18,693 nucleotides of DNA from CAYSCZ01 sp964429655 (GCA_964429655.1 CAYSCZ010000058.1:1-18693), one strand, 5' to 3'. Counted from the first letter of the stretch, positions 7,587 to 15,161 are shown. A program made the numbers and translations. Notes: generated by a model from the sequence alone, not told the origin.

Positions 7587-9296
7587 TTGAAACCGGTTAT
7601 TTACCAAATAATGGTTCGGTTGTTTGGCAACACCAAGACAACGAACAAAATCTATGGAACACTTGAAGAAAATGGTGTAGGCAAGTTCAATGATATCACA
7701 ATTAAAGCTTTAGAAGAACTTAAAAAATTAGGCATCACTCATATATGGTATACGGGCATATTAGAACATGCCGTGCTTACCGATTATTTAAAGTACGGAA
7801 TTCCGGAAGATTACCCTGAGATAGTAAAAGGAAGAGCGGGCTCCCCCTATGCTGTAAAGGATTATTATGATGTTAATCCTGATCTCGCTGTAGATGTGGC
7901 CAACCGAATGAAAGAATTCGAGGGTTTAGTGCAAAGAACACACATGATGGGGATGAAAGCGGTCATCGACTTTGTTCCGAATCATGTGGCAAGAGGTTAT
8001 AGGTCAGATTCAAAGCCTAGAAATGTAAAGGATTTTGGGGAGGATGACAGCACTGAAAAAGCCTTCGATCCGCAAAATAATTTTTATTACCTGGTAAATG
8101 AAAAATTTATTGCCCCCTCTGACTATAAACCGCAGGGGAAAGAAAACCATGAAAAATCGTACCTGGAATTTCCAGCAAAAGCAACCGGAGACGATGTATT
8201 TAATGCCTCCCCATCCGTTGAAGATTGGTTTGAGACCGTTAAATTGAATTATGGCATTGATTATCTAAATGACAAAACAAGGCATTTTGATCCAATACCG
8301 GATACATGGCTTAAAATGCTTGATATTTTAAAATATTGGTCTGACAAAGGAGTTGATGGTTATAGATGTGATATGGCGGAGATGGTTCCGGTTGAATTTT
8401 GGGAATGGTTAATACCTAGGATTAAAGATGCTTATCCGGATACAATATTTATTGCAGAAATCTACAATCCCATAGCATACAGAAATTATTTAAATAAAGG
8501 TGGATTTGATTATTTGTATGATAAAGTAGAAATGTACGACACATTAAGACAAATAATCCAGAAATCCAACACAGTTGACAGCATAACTGACGTTTGGAAA
8601 AAACAGGAAGGTATTTACAACAATATGCTTCGCTTTCTTGAAAACCATGATGAGCAAAGAATAGCGTCTTCGTCATTTGCAAACGACCCATTTAAAGCAT
8701 TACCAGCCCTGATGATATCAGCCTCCTTACAAAATGGACCCGTCATGATATACTTTGGGCAAGAGGTTGGGGAACCTGCCAATGGAATATCCGGATATAG
8801 TGAAGATGATGGCAGAACAACGGTCTATGACTATTGGGGCGTGCCGGAGCATCAAAAATGGATGAATAACGGCACATTTGATGGTGGGAAATTATCAGCA
8901 AACCAAAAGTCCTTAAGGGATAGCTATCAGTTCATTTTAAATCTTTGTAAGAGAAGCGCTGTTTCATCGGGTCAGTTTTATGATATGGTTCATTTTAACA
9001 GGAATGAAAATTATGAAGGGTTTAATGAATTTGTTTATGCTTATATAAGATATAATGAAAATGAGAGGTTGCTAATTATCTGTAACTTCAATGATACAGA
9101 ACAGGAAATTAGTTTGAAAATTCCTATTGATGCCTTAGAAAAAATTAGGCTCCGCAAGGCGTTGTTAAATTTTAAAAGTCTTTTAAATGGAAGCAAGCTG
9201 GTTGTTAAATTTGAAGAAGTAACACCGTTTAGTGGTGGTGATGGCCTGAAAGTTAGCATTTCTGCATACTATTTTGACATATTTGAGATAACCTAA
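7587..9296 (+). CDS. Alpha-amylase family glycoside hydrolase (GH13), cytoplasmic
   Basis: A 569-residue GH13 enzyme acting on alpha-glucosidic bonds. The four conserved regions are present: VIDFVPNH (126-133), GYRCDMAE (258-265, nucleophile D262), IFIAEIY (287-293, acid/base E291) and ENHDEQR (352-358, D355). The TTG at 7587 must be the start: an in-frame TAA lies at 7563-7565, and the N-terminal VIYQIMVR is the conserved first barrel strand, so the later ATG at 7611 would cut it. There is no signal peptide, which indicates an intracellular role on imported maltooligosaccharides or storage glycan. Residues 465-569 look like the C-terminal beta domain. The exact specificity (amylase, neopullulanase or another GH13 activity) cannot be told from the sequence. 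The hbd gene follows after 12 bp. Confidence 0.92.
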   Translation: MKPVIYQIMVRLFGNTKTTNKIYGTLEENGVGKFNDITIKALEELKKLGITHIWYTGILEHAVLTDYLKYGIPEDYPEIVKGRAGSPYAVKDYYDVNPDLAVDVANRMKEFEGLVQRTHMMGMKAVIDFVPNHVARGYRSDSKPRNVKDFGEDDSTEKAFDPQNNFYYLVNEKFIAPSDYKPQGKENHEKSYLEFPAKATGDDVFNASPSVEDWFETVKLNYGIDYLNDKTRHFDPIPDTWLKMLDILKYWSDKGVDGYRCDMAEMVPVEFWEWLIPRIKDAYPDTIFIAEIYNPIAYRNYLNKGGFDYLYDKVEMYDTLRQIIQKSNTVDSITDVWKKQEGIYNNMLRFLENHDEQRIASSSFANDPFKALPALMISASLQNGPVMIYFGQEVGEPANGISGYSEDDGRTTVYDYWGVPEHQKWMNNGTFDGGKLSANQKSLRDSYQFILNLCKRSAVSSGQFYDMVHFNRNENYEGFNEFVYAYIRYNENERLLIICNFNDTEQEISLKIPIDALEKIRLRKALLNFKSLLNGSKLVVKFEEVTPFSGGDGLKVSISAYYFDIFEIT

Positions 9297-9308
9297 ATCG
9301 ATCATATA

Positions 9309-10199
9309 ATGAAAAAAATTACAGTTGTGGGCTCTGGAACTATGGGCAATGGAATAGCACATGTTTTCGCGCAATCCAATTATGAAGTCGCACTTTACGA
9401 TATCAATGAACCATCGCTTGAAAAAGCCATGGTCACCATTGATAAGAACCTGGATCGTCAAGTTAAAAAAGAAAAGATATCAGTTGAAGACAAAAAAGAA
9501 ATCCTCAGTAGAATCATTACCTCTGACGATTTAGAAAAATCAGTTGATGGGACTACCCTGGTTGTTGAGGCGGCAACTGAAAATGAAGAAATAAAATTTC
9601 ATCTTTTTAGTGAACTCGATAGGTATTGTGGTCCAGAGACAATATTATCAACAAATACCTCATCAATTTCTATCACAAAAATTGCATCGAAGACCAACAG
9701 GCCTGATAAAATAATAGGGATGCACTTCATGAACCCGGTGCCGGTCATGCAATTGGTTGAAGTTATTCGAGGCTATGCAACGAGTGATGAAACAACCAAC
9801 CTGACATTTGAGATATCTAGATCTTTAGGTAAAGTTCCTGTTGAAGTAAATGATTATCCGGGCTTTATAGCCAATAGGATTTTGATGCCCATGATTAATG
9901 AAGCCATAAGCGCACTTCATGAAGGCGTTGCAAGGGTTAGTGAAATAGATACGGTGATGAAATTAGGGATGGCTCATCCAATGGGGCCACTTCAGTTGGC
10001 TGATTTTATTGGCCTGGACGTTTGCCTGTCCATACTGGCTGTAATGTTTGATGGATTTAAAAATCCTAAGTATGCTCCCTGCCCTTTATTGGTAAATATG
10101 GTTCAGGCAGGATACTTAGGTGTTAAGTCGAAGGAGGGGTTCTATTCATATCACCATGGAACTAAAGATATAATTGTATCCAGCAGATTTAAAGAATAA
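9309..10199 (+). CDS. hbd: 3-hydroxybutyryl-CoA / 3-hydroxyacyl-CoA dehydrogenase
   Basis: An NAD(P)-dependent oxidoreductase interconverting 3-hydroxyacyl-CoA and 3-oxoacyl-CoA in fatty-acid or butyrate/PHB-type metabolism in the cytoplasm. At 296 residues it has the length of the short single-function family. The N-terminal Rossmann fold has GSGTMGNG (8-15). NTSSISIT (116-123) carries the conserved serine, GMHFMNPVP (137-145) supplies catalytic H139 and N142, and E151 and N189 complete the usual active-site set. The C-terminal domain ends with the GVKSKEGFY signature (271-279). It lies 12 bp after the GH13 gene and probably shares its transcript. No direct functional link to starch use is evident. 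A strong terminator follows. Confidence 0.95.
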   Translation: MKKITVVGSGTMGNGIAHVFAQSNYEVALYDINEPSLEKAMVTIDKNLDRQVKKEKISVEDKKEILSRIITSDDLEKSVDGTTLVVEAATENEEIKFHLFSELDRYCGPETILSTNTSSISITKIASKTNRPDKIIGMHFMNPVPVMQLVEVIRGYATSDETTNLTFEISRSLGKVPVEVNDYPGFIANRILMPMINEAISALHEGVARVSEIDTVMKLGMAHPMGPLQLADFIGLDVCLSILAVMFDGFKNPKYAPCPLLVNMVQAGYLGVKSKEGFYSYHHGTKDIIVSSRFKE

Positions 10200-10229
10200 A
10201 AAAGCAGCTTCTTACAAGAAGCTGCTTTT
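10200..10229. terminator. Bidirectional terminator between convergent genes
   Basis: AAAAGCAGCTTCTT (10200-10213) and AAGAAGCTGCTTTT (10216-10229) are perfect reverse complements separated by two bases, giving a 13-bp stem with a four-base loop in practice. It begins at the base after the hbd stop and ends 22 bp from the minus-strand FISUMP gene. T-rich tracts lie on both exits, so it can serve both genes. Confidence 0.92.
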
Positions 10230-10251
10230 AGACATTCGTTGATATTAATAA

Positions 10252-10854
10252 TTATTTGTATTTAAAGCCCGGATAGTCTTTAACGCACCTGCAAGCATTT
10301 TTATGGGCCTTTCCTATCATGGTATCAGAAATTTCATCAATATCATGATTAACAGTTATCAATCCAGGCCGGTCTTCACTCCAATTCTCAACAGCCCAGA
10401 AATAACCGCTAATTCCGATATCAATATATAAACCATCCAACTCTCCGAATCCACTCATTTTTAAATTTAAACCACTTTCTCCACCTTCCCTCAGCGCAGA
10501 CCCACACTCAAATTTACCACCAAAGGTGTTATAAACTTGCTGCCATTCCAGTAAGGTTGGTAGATGCCATCCTTCAGGACAAGCCTCTCTTGCCGCCTCC
10601 CAGGTATATAATCTTCCAAAAATCTGGCAATAGGCTTTGTAATCCTTATAGCAATATGATGCATCCTCACCCATATCATATTTTAGGTTTTCTGCCAACC
10701 ACTCCCGCTCTACTTTTAAGTCACCTTCCATATCGGTTTGAATAATTACGGTTTGATAAGCCTGACCATCTCTGGGATCAATCATTTCACTCATTTCCTG
10801 TGTGAATGCTGTGAAGGAAATGAATATTAAAAAGAATAATGCTAGTACTTTCAT
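10252..10854 (-). CDS. FISUMP-domain secreted protein
   Basis: A 200-residue exported protein with the FISUMP domain (Fibrobacter succinogenes major paralogous domain), common in Bacteroidetes and Fibrobacteres and of unknown biochemical role. Visible hallmarks are DPRDGQAYQTV (26-36), EWLAENLKYD (51-60), GRLYTWEAAREACPEGWHLP (80-99) and the C-terminal ACRCVKD (187-193). Residues 1-18 form a hydrophobic signal peptide, probably cut near AFT-Q. I chose the ATG at 10854; a TTG four codons upstream (10866) would place MHDI before the signal peptide and is less likely. Six cysteines in the mature part could form disulfides. It stands 88 bp downstream of the TPR lipoprotein gene on the same strand and 52 bp from hbd, end to end. 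Confidence 0.88.
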   Translation of the reverse strand: MKVLALFFLIFISFTAFTQEMSEMIDPRDGQAYQTVIIQTDMEGDLKVEREWLAENLKYDMGEDASYCYKDYKAYCQIFGRLYTWEAAREACPEGWHLPTLLEWQQVYNTFGGKFECGSALREGGESGLNLKMSGFGELDGLYIDIGISGYFWAVENWSEDRPGLITVNHDIDEISDTMIGKAHKNACRCVKDYPGFKYK

Positions 10855-10912
10855 AATATCATGCAATAGATTTAATACTTATTAAAATTATAGAATTTAT
10901 ATCACTTTGTTC

Positions 10913-10937
10913 ATTTTGGCAATTTTTGTACCAAAAT
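10913..10937. other. Short inverted repeat between TPR and FISUMP genes
   Basis: ATTTTGG (10913-10919) and CCAAAAT (10931-10937) are perfect complements around an 11-base loop, just after the stop of the TPR gene. No clear T tract follows on the minus strand, so it could be a weak terminator, an operator or chance. Confidence 0.3.
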
Positions 10938-10942
10938 AATAA

Positions 10943-11542
10943 TTAATTGCAATATTTCTTAATAGCACTTTGTGCGCCAATTATTTCTAATCTGTCGGCA
11001 GTCCTGAAATCTTCACAAGCTCTGGCTCTCCTGTTCAGATTTATATTTAAAGCACCTCTGTATAAATAGGCGTCACCAAGACCGCTATTGTAATCAATGG
11101 CTTTGTTGTATGACTTAAGTGCTTCTTGCGTGTATCCTAATTGATGCTTTGCCCTTGCTGACAAAAAGTGTGCTTCTGCCAATTTTTTGTCTATTTTTAG
11201 TGCGTTATTGCAGTAAAGAATACACTTATTATACTCTTCTGTTTGATAATATACTTTCCCTACACTAACCAAAGCAGAGGCATTCTTTTCATCAATATCC
11301 AATATTTTTCGGAAGTCCTCAAGCGCTTTGTCTAATTGGCCTAACTCTTCATAAGACCGGCCTCTATTATATAATGAAACCACACTTTCTGGATGCAAGT
11401 CAAGATAATTATTGTAAGATTTAATGGCAGCCTCATAATTCCCGGACTCGAAATACTTATCGCCAATTTCTACGCCAGACTTAGACGCACATCCAAATAT
11501 GTAAATTAAGAATAAAGTTGCAGGGACAGCTATCATTTTCAT
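10943..11542 (-). CDS. TPR-repeat lipoprotein
   Basis: A 199-residue tetratricopeptide-repeat protein, likely anchored in the cell envelope. Residues 1-17 are a hydrophobic signal sequence ending in the lipobox IFGC with lipidated C18. About five TPR units follow (roughly 22-54, 55-88, 89-122, 123-156, 157-188), recognisable from recurring patterns such as YNRGRSYEELGQLDKALEDF and AYLYRGALNINLNRRARACE. TPR proteins are protein-binding scaffolds; the partner is unknown. Its ATG overlaps the dapD stop in ATGA (11539-11542), which implies translational coupling. A second ATG two codons downstream would also keep the signal peptide, but the overlap favours the first. There is no obvious biochemical link to diaminopimelate synthesis beyond the envelope theme. 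Confidence 0.88.
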   Translation of the reverse strand: MKMIAVPATLFLIYIFGCASKSGVEIGDKYFESGNYEAAIKSYNNYLDLHPESVVSLYNRGRSYEELGQLDKALEDFRKILDIDEKNASALVSVGKVYYQTEEYNKCILYCNNALKIDKKLAEAHFLSARAKHQLGYTQEALKSYNKAIDYNSGLGDAYLYRGALNINLNRRARACEDFRTADRLEIIGAQSAIKKYCN

Positions 11543-12351
11543 ATTGAGACATTGTTTTCTCTTAACGCCTCATTTAGCGAAACCTTTTTATCTGTGCTTT
11601 CTTTTCGCTTACCAATAATTATAGCACAGGGTACATTATATGTTCCGGCTGGAAATTTTTTAGTGTAAGATCCCGGTATAACTACAGATCTTTCGGGAAT
11701 ATGTGCTTTGTATTCTAAAGGTTTTCCCTGGGTTACATCAATAATTTTAGAGCTTGAGGTGATGGTTACGTTAGCACCCAATACCGCTTCTTTTCCAATA
11801 TGAACACCTTCAACTAAAATACACCTGGAACCGATAAATGTATTATCTTCAATTATCACCGGAGCGGCCTGTACGGGTTCTAACACACCACCAATCCCGA
11901 CACCGCCACTTATGTGTACATTTTTCCCAATTTGGGCGCAACTACCTACAGTAGACCAGGTATCAATCATAGTACCTTCATCAACAAAAGCTCCAATATT
12001 AATATATGAAGGCATCAATACAGTATTATAGCTAACAAATGACCCATAACGGGCAATAGCATGAGGAACAACCCGAACCCCTAATTGATCATAGCCGGAT
12101 TTCAATTTGATTTTGTCATAGAACTGAAAAGGGCCTACCTCAATCAACTGCATCTTCATTATTGGAAAGTAAAGTATAACCGCCTTTTTTATCCATTCAT
12201 TAACCCGCCATGATTCACCATCGAACACTGCTACCCGCTTCTTACCTAAATCTAAATCGTCAACAATGGTCTTAATAGCTACCGTAACTTCCCGCTCTTC
12301 CAAAAGCGTCCGGTTATCCCAGGCTTTTTCTACGATTTCTCTTAGTTCCAT
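11539..12351 (-). CDS. dapD: 2,3,4,5-tetrahydropyridine-2,6-dicarboxylate N-succinyltransferase
   Basis: It succinylates tetrahydrodipicolinate using succinyl-CoA, a step in the succinylase route to meso-diaminopimelate and lysine, in the cytoplasm. The 270-residue length is normal. The N-terminal helical part (1-about 100) is followed by a left-handed beta-helix built of hexapeptide repeats (about 105-205), with the conserved stretches GAFVDEGTMIDTWSTVGSCA (120-139) and HISGGVGIGGVLEP (146-159). The C-terminal part has the usual PAGTYNVPCAIIIGKR strand. The ATG at 12351 gives the conserved start MELREIVEKAW. It heads a two-gene unit with the TPR lipoprotein and faces the metal regulator across a 446-bp gap. 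The promoter must lie in that gap, but I could not pin a -7 box on this strand. Confidence 0.97.
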   Translation of the reverse strand: MELREIVEKAWDNRTLLEEREVTVAIKTIVDDLDLGKKRVAVFDGESWRVNEWIKKAVILYFPIMKMQLIEVGPFQFYDKIKLKSGYDQLGVRVVPHAIARYGSFVSYNTVLMPSYINIGAFVDEGTMIDTWSTVGSCAQIGKNVHISGGVGIGGVLEPVQAAPVIIEDNTFIGSRCILVEGVHIGKEAVLGANVTITSSSKIIDVTQGKPLEYKAHIPERSVVIPGSYTKKFPAGTYNVPCAIIIGKRKESTDKKVSLNEALRENNVSI

Positions 12352-12797
12352 TTATTTATTAAGTGGTATTAACGTAACATAGATAACCTTTTCATACCCT
12401 TGTGCAAACAAGTAAATATGGAGATAATATCATAGGATTTACAATAAAAAATAATTGACCGTTGACTAACGCTTTGCTTCCAATAAAAAGAAATTCATGC
12501 AATTATAATAATCTGTAATGATCTATATATTCGAGTATTAATTGAATAAATTAATCTTAACAGATTCATTAATAACAGATTAAAAAATGAATCAAAATAA
12601 TATTTGGCATAATAATTCTTTTAATTCAAAAGTAAAAATCAATTGTAATTAAACATAAGAAAAACCAGTCCAAAACCAGTGATTTAGCTGTTTCTAATTT
12701 TTTTATTAGGAATTTTTAACTTACTGATATTTAACTCGTTAATAGGTTATTGTATATAGTTTTGAATTATTAAATAATTATTTTAGCTTCGTCTAAA
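12352..12797. promoter_or_regulatory. 446-bp A/T-rich divergent control region
   Basis: I see no gene here. The region must hold the promoters of dapD (minus) and of the metal operon (plus). Structures seen are GATTCATT (12563-12570) paired with AATGAATC (12586-12593); a direct repeat AAAACCAGT at 12661-12669 and 12672-12680 (11-bp period); and a weak hairpin with arms TTTCTAAT (12691-12698) and ATTAGGAA (12705-12712) followed by TTTTT. A promoter box and a candidate metal-regulator operator, listed separately, lie at the right end. The length is unusual for this compact window and leaves room for more than one regulator or a short leader RNA. Confidence 0.55.
12757..12764 (+). promoter_or_regulatory. 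Candidate -7 box of the metal operon promoter
   Basis: TAGTTTTG matches the Bacteroidetes primary sigma -7 consensus TAnnTTTG exactly and lies 33 bp before the regulator's ATG. No good TTTG -33 element is seen at the expected spacing; TTTAAC (12730-12735) is a weak candidate. Transcription would begin around 12770, just before the palindrome at 12781. Confidence 0.45.
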
Positions 12798-12798
12798 A
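12781..12798. promoter_or_regulatory. Candidate operator of the DtxR/MntR-family regulator
   Basis: TTTTAG-CTTCGT-CTAAAA is an inverted repeat with perfect 6-bp arms and a 6-bp centre. The arms resemble the outer TTAG...CTAA of DtxR/IdeR sites. It lies just after the candidate promoter and its last base is the A of the regulator's ATG (12798), an expected place for negative autoregulation by metal-bound repressor. Binding is inferred. Confidence 0.5.
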
Positions 12799-13454
12799 TG
12801 CTGACACTATCTGAAGAAAATTACTTAAAAGCGATATACCATCTATCCTCTTCTGGTTCTGATGAAGTATCAACTTCCCAGATATCAGAATATATGCAAA
12901 CCAAGCCGGCTTCAGTTAGTGATATGATTAAACGTTTGGCGGAAAAAAAATTAATTTCTTACAAGAAGTATCAAGGGGTAAATATCACGGAGCAAGGAAA
13001 ATATACAGCACTATCTATCGTACGCAAACATAGATTATGGGAAGTATTTCTGGTGGAGAAATTAAAGTTTCATTGGGATGAAGTACATGAAGTTGCTGAA
13101 CAGCTTGAACATATCAAATCACCCCTACTGATCAAACGACTGGATGAATTTCTTGAATTTCCAAGAATAGACCCACATGGTGACCCGATTCCTGACGCTA
13201 ATGGAGAAATAAAAATCGGACCACAGGAACCACTGGAAAGTATTGAGCCTGGAGCTTCTGTATATGTAATGGCAGTGAATGATTCTGATCCGGATTTACT
13301 CAAATATTTAGATAAAGTAGGTATTTACCTGGGGGCAAAAATTAAAGTTCTTGAGCGAGTAGCCTTTGATGACTCTATTGAGGTTTTAGTAGACCAGCAA
13401 AAGAAAATATTTCTTTCCAAAAAAGTTTCTGAAAACATACAAGTTTCGAAATGA
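12798..13454 (+). CDS. DtxR/MntR-family metal-dependent transcriptional regulator
   Basis: A 218-residue repressor that would bind DNA when loaded with Mn(II), Fe(II) or a similar ion. Residues 1-75 form the winged helix-turn-helix, with recognition helix around KPASVSDMIKRL (36-47). Residues 76-140 form the metal-binding and dimerisation domain, and 145-218 an SH3/FeoA-like domain, so the architecture is IdeR/DtxR-like. By alignment from memory, ligands H78, E82, H97, E101, E104 and H105 are present. E101 stands where DtxR has cysteine, as in manganese-type MntR. The positions of MntR D8 and E11 are N8 and K11 here, so the first metal site is not canonical. It is first in the operon and overlaps the binding-protein gene by ATGA (13451-13454). 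A palindrome on its start codon suggests autoregulation. The metal is uncertain. Confidence 0.92.
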   Translation: MLTLSEENYLKAIYHLSSSGSDEVSTSQISEYMQTKPASVSDMIKRLAEKKLISYKKYQGVNITEQGKYTALSIVRKHRLWEVFLVEKLKFHWDEVHEVAEQLEHIKSPLLIKRLDEFLEFPRIDPHGDPIPDANGEIKIGPQEPLESIEPGASVYVMAVNDSDPDLLKYLDKVGIYLGAKIKVLERVAFDDSIEVLVDQQKKIFLSKKVSENIQVSK

Positions 13455-14368
13455 GAACAAACCTGATGTACATCATTATTCTGGCATTTTTAATTTTTGG
13501 ATGCAGTGGAGAGAAATCAGCAGATGATAATGGCAAAATAAATATTGTTGCCACCACTGGGATGATTTATGATGCTGTTAATAATATTGCGCAAGATCGG
13601 GTGGAAATACAAGCATTGATGGGTCCCGGTGTTGATCCGCATTTATATAAAGCAACACATGGCGACCTCAGTAAACTCAATAATGCTGATATAATATTTT
13701 ATAATGGCTTGTACCTCGAGGGTAAAATGGGAGAAGTATTCAAAAAATTATCACGCGTTAAAGATGTACTACCTGTAGCAGAAATTATTGATAAGGGAAA
13801 GTTAAGGGAAAGCCCCCTTTATAAAGATGCCTATGATCCCCACGTTTGGTTTGATGTTAGTTTATGGCAATTGGTCGTTGCATACATTGCTGAGGTTCTT
13901 GAGCAAAAGGATCCTCCACACAAGGAATTTTATCGAAAGAATAGCGAGGCATACCTAAAAAAACTTGATTCACTGGATTTCTATGTAAAAAATAAAATTC
14001 AGGAGATACCCAAAAACCAACGAGTTTTAGTTACCGCTCACGATGCCTTTGGATACTTTGGTGACGCTTATGATATGGAAGTAAAAGGATTGCAAGGAAT
14101 CTCAACTGTATCAGAATTTGGTCTAAAAGATATTGCCGGGTTAATTGACCTTATTACCGAAAGAAACATAAAAGCTGTGTTTGTTGAAACATCTGTTTCA
14201 GAGAAAGCCATTAGTTCGGTAGTTCAGGGATCCAGGGAAAATGGACAGGAAGTTGTAATTGGTGGAGAACTATATTCTGATGCTATGGGTGAATTTGGAA
14301 CTTTCGAGGGAACCTATATTGGCATGGTGACACACAATGTAAACACCATAGTAGACGCTTTAAAGTAA
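13451..14368 (+). CDS. Metal ABC transporter substrate-binding lipoprotein (cluster A-I)
   Basis: This captures a divalent metal outside the inner membrane and hands it to the two permeases. It has 305 residues with a lipoprotein signal (1-17, lipobox IFGC, C18). The two-lobed fold of the ZnuA/TroA/MntC family is evident from PGVDPHLYKATHGDL (H64), DPHVWFD (H131), TAHDAFGYF (H197), VETS (246-249) and YSDAMG (D277). The ligand set H-H-H-D matches TroA and chlamydial YtgA rather than the H-H-E-D of PsaA/MntC. No His-rich loop typical of ZnuA is present, which argues for manganese or iron over dedicated zinc uptake. The ATG overlaps the regulator stop, and the ATPase gene starts 4 bp after the stop. 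Two-lobe metal-site numbering is by motif, not structure. Confidence 0.94.
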   Translation: MRTNLMYIIILAFLIFGCSGEKSADDNGKINIVATTGMIYDAVNNIAQDRVEIQALMGPGVDPHLYKATHGDLSKLNNADIIFYNGLYLEGKMGEVFKKLSRVKDVLPVAEIIDKGKLRESPLYKDAYDPHVWFDVSLWQLVVAYIAEVLEQKDPPHKEFYRKNSEAYLKKLDSLDFYVKNKIQEIPKNQRVLVTAHDAFGYFGDAYDMEVKGLQGISTVSEFGLKDIAGLIDLITERNIKAVFVETSVSEKAISSVVQGSRENGQEVVIGGELYSDAMGEFGTFEGTYIGMVTHNVNTIVDALK

Positions 14369-14372
14369 AACT

Positions 14373-15161
14373 ATGATCAAACAAGTTGATGACCCCATTC
14401 TGGAAGTACATGACTTAACCGTCAGTTATGATAAAAAACCGGTACTCTGGAATGTTGATCTTACCATTCCCAAAGGATCACTGGTGGGTATTGTTGGCCC
14501 GAATGGCGCGGGCAAATCTACGCTCATCAAAGCCATTATGGGCCTTACACCTTTAAGCAGTGGATACATTGAGATTTTTGGTGACCGTTTAGAAAGGGTG
14601 CGAAATAGAGTCAGTTACGTTCCTCAAAAGGAATCTGTTGATTGGGATTTCCCGGCTTCTGTGAGGGATGTCGTTTTGATGGGTCGTTATGGTCAATTGG
14701 GATTATTTAAAAGGCCCCGGAAAGCTGATCATGAGGTGGTACAAAGGGCTTTACGTGAAGTAGGGATGGAAGCTTATGCCAATCGCCAGATCTCTCAGCT
14801 TTCCGGAGGGCAACAGCAAAGGGTTTTCCTTGCCCGGGCGTTGGCTCAACAAGCGGACTTCTATTTTATGGATGAGCCCTTTGCCGGGGTAGACGCATCC
14901 ACGGAAAAAGCAATAATTTCCCTCTTAAAAGAAATGACTTATGAAGGTAAAACCCTGGTGGTGGTTCATCATGATTTGCAATCCGTGCCGGTATATTTTG
15001 ACTGGGTTATTTTGTTAAACCTAAGGTTGATTGCCTCCGGGCCAACCGATATGGTATTTACAAAAAAACTGTTGGAAGAAACATATGGCGGAAAGCTGAC
15101 ACTGCTCAGCCAGGTTGGTGACCTATTGAAAAAAGAAGAATTTCCTAACCGGGAGGCTTAA
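14373..15161 (+). CDS. Metal ABC transporter ATP-binding protein
   Basis: The cytoplasmic ATPase that powers metal import through the two permeases, 262 residues. Walker A GPNGAGKST (42-50), Q-loop at Q85, signature LSGGQQQR (143-150), Walker B FYFMDEP (163-169, D167 and E168) and switch H200 are all intact. The segment PQKESVDWDFPASVRDVVLM (84-103) is typical of manganese/zinc/iron ATPases of the MntA/ZnuC/YtgB group. The gene starts 4 bp after the binding protein and its TAA overlaps the permease ATG by one base (TAATG). GGGAGG at 15151-15156, four bases before that ATG, could act as a Shine-Dalgarno-like site for the permease, unusual for this phylum. Confidence 0.96.
   Translation: MIKQVDDPILEVHDLTVSYDKKPVLWNVDLTIPKGSLVGIVGPNGAGKSTLIKAIMGLTPLSSGYIEIFGDRLERVRNRVSYVPQKESVDWDFPASVRDVVLMGRYGQLGLFKRPRKADHEVVQRALREVGMEAYANRQISQLSGGQQQRVFLARALAQQADFYFMDEPFAGVDASTEKAIISLLKEMTYEGKTLVVVHHDLQSVPVYFDWVILLNLRLIASGPTDMVFTKKLLEETYGGKLTLLSQVGDLLKKEEFPNREA

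Noticed and set aside
7611..7613. ATG as start of the GH13 gene
   Set aside because: It would remove the conserved first strand VIYQI of the catalytic barrel.
10855..10866. TTG start four codons upstream for the FISUMP protein
   Set aside because: The ATG at 10854 gives a normal signal peptide beginning MKVLALFF; the extra MHDI adds nothing conserved.
12399..12412. CTTGT-GCAA-ACAAG hairpin near the dapD start
   Set aside because: Only five base pairs with no supporting context; expected by chance in this region.
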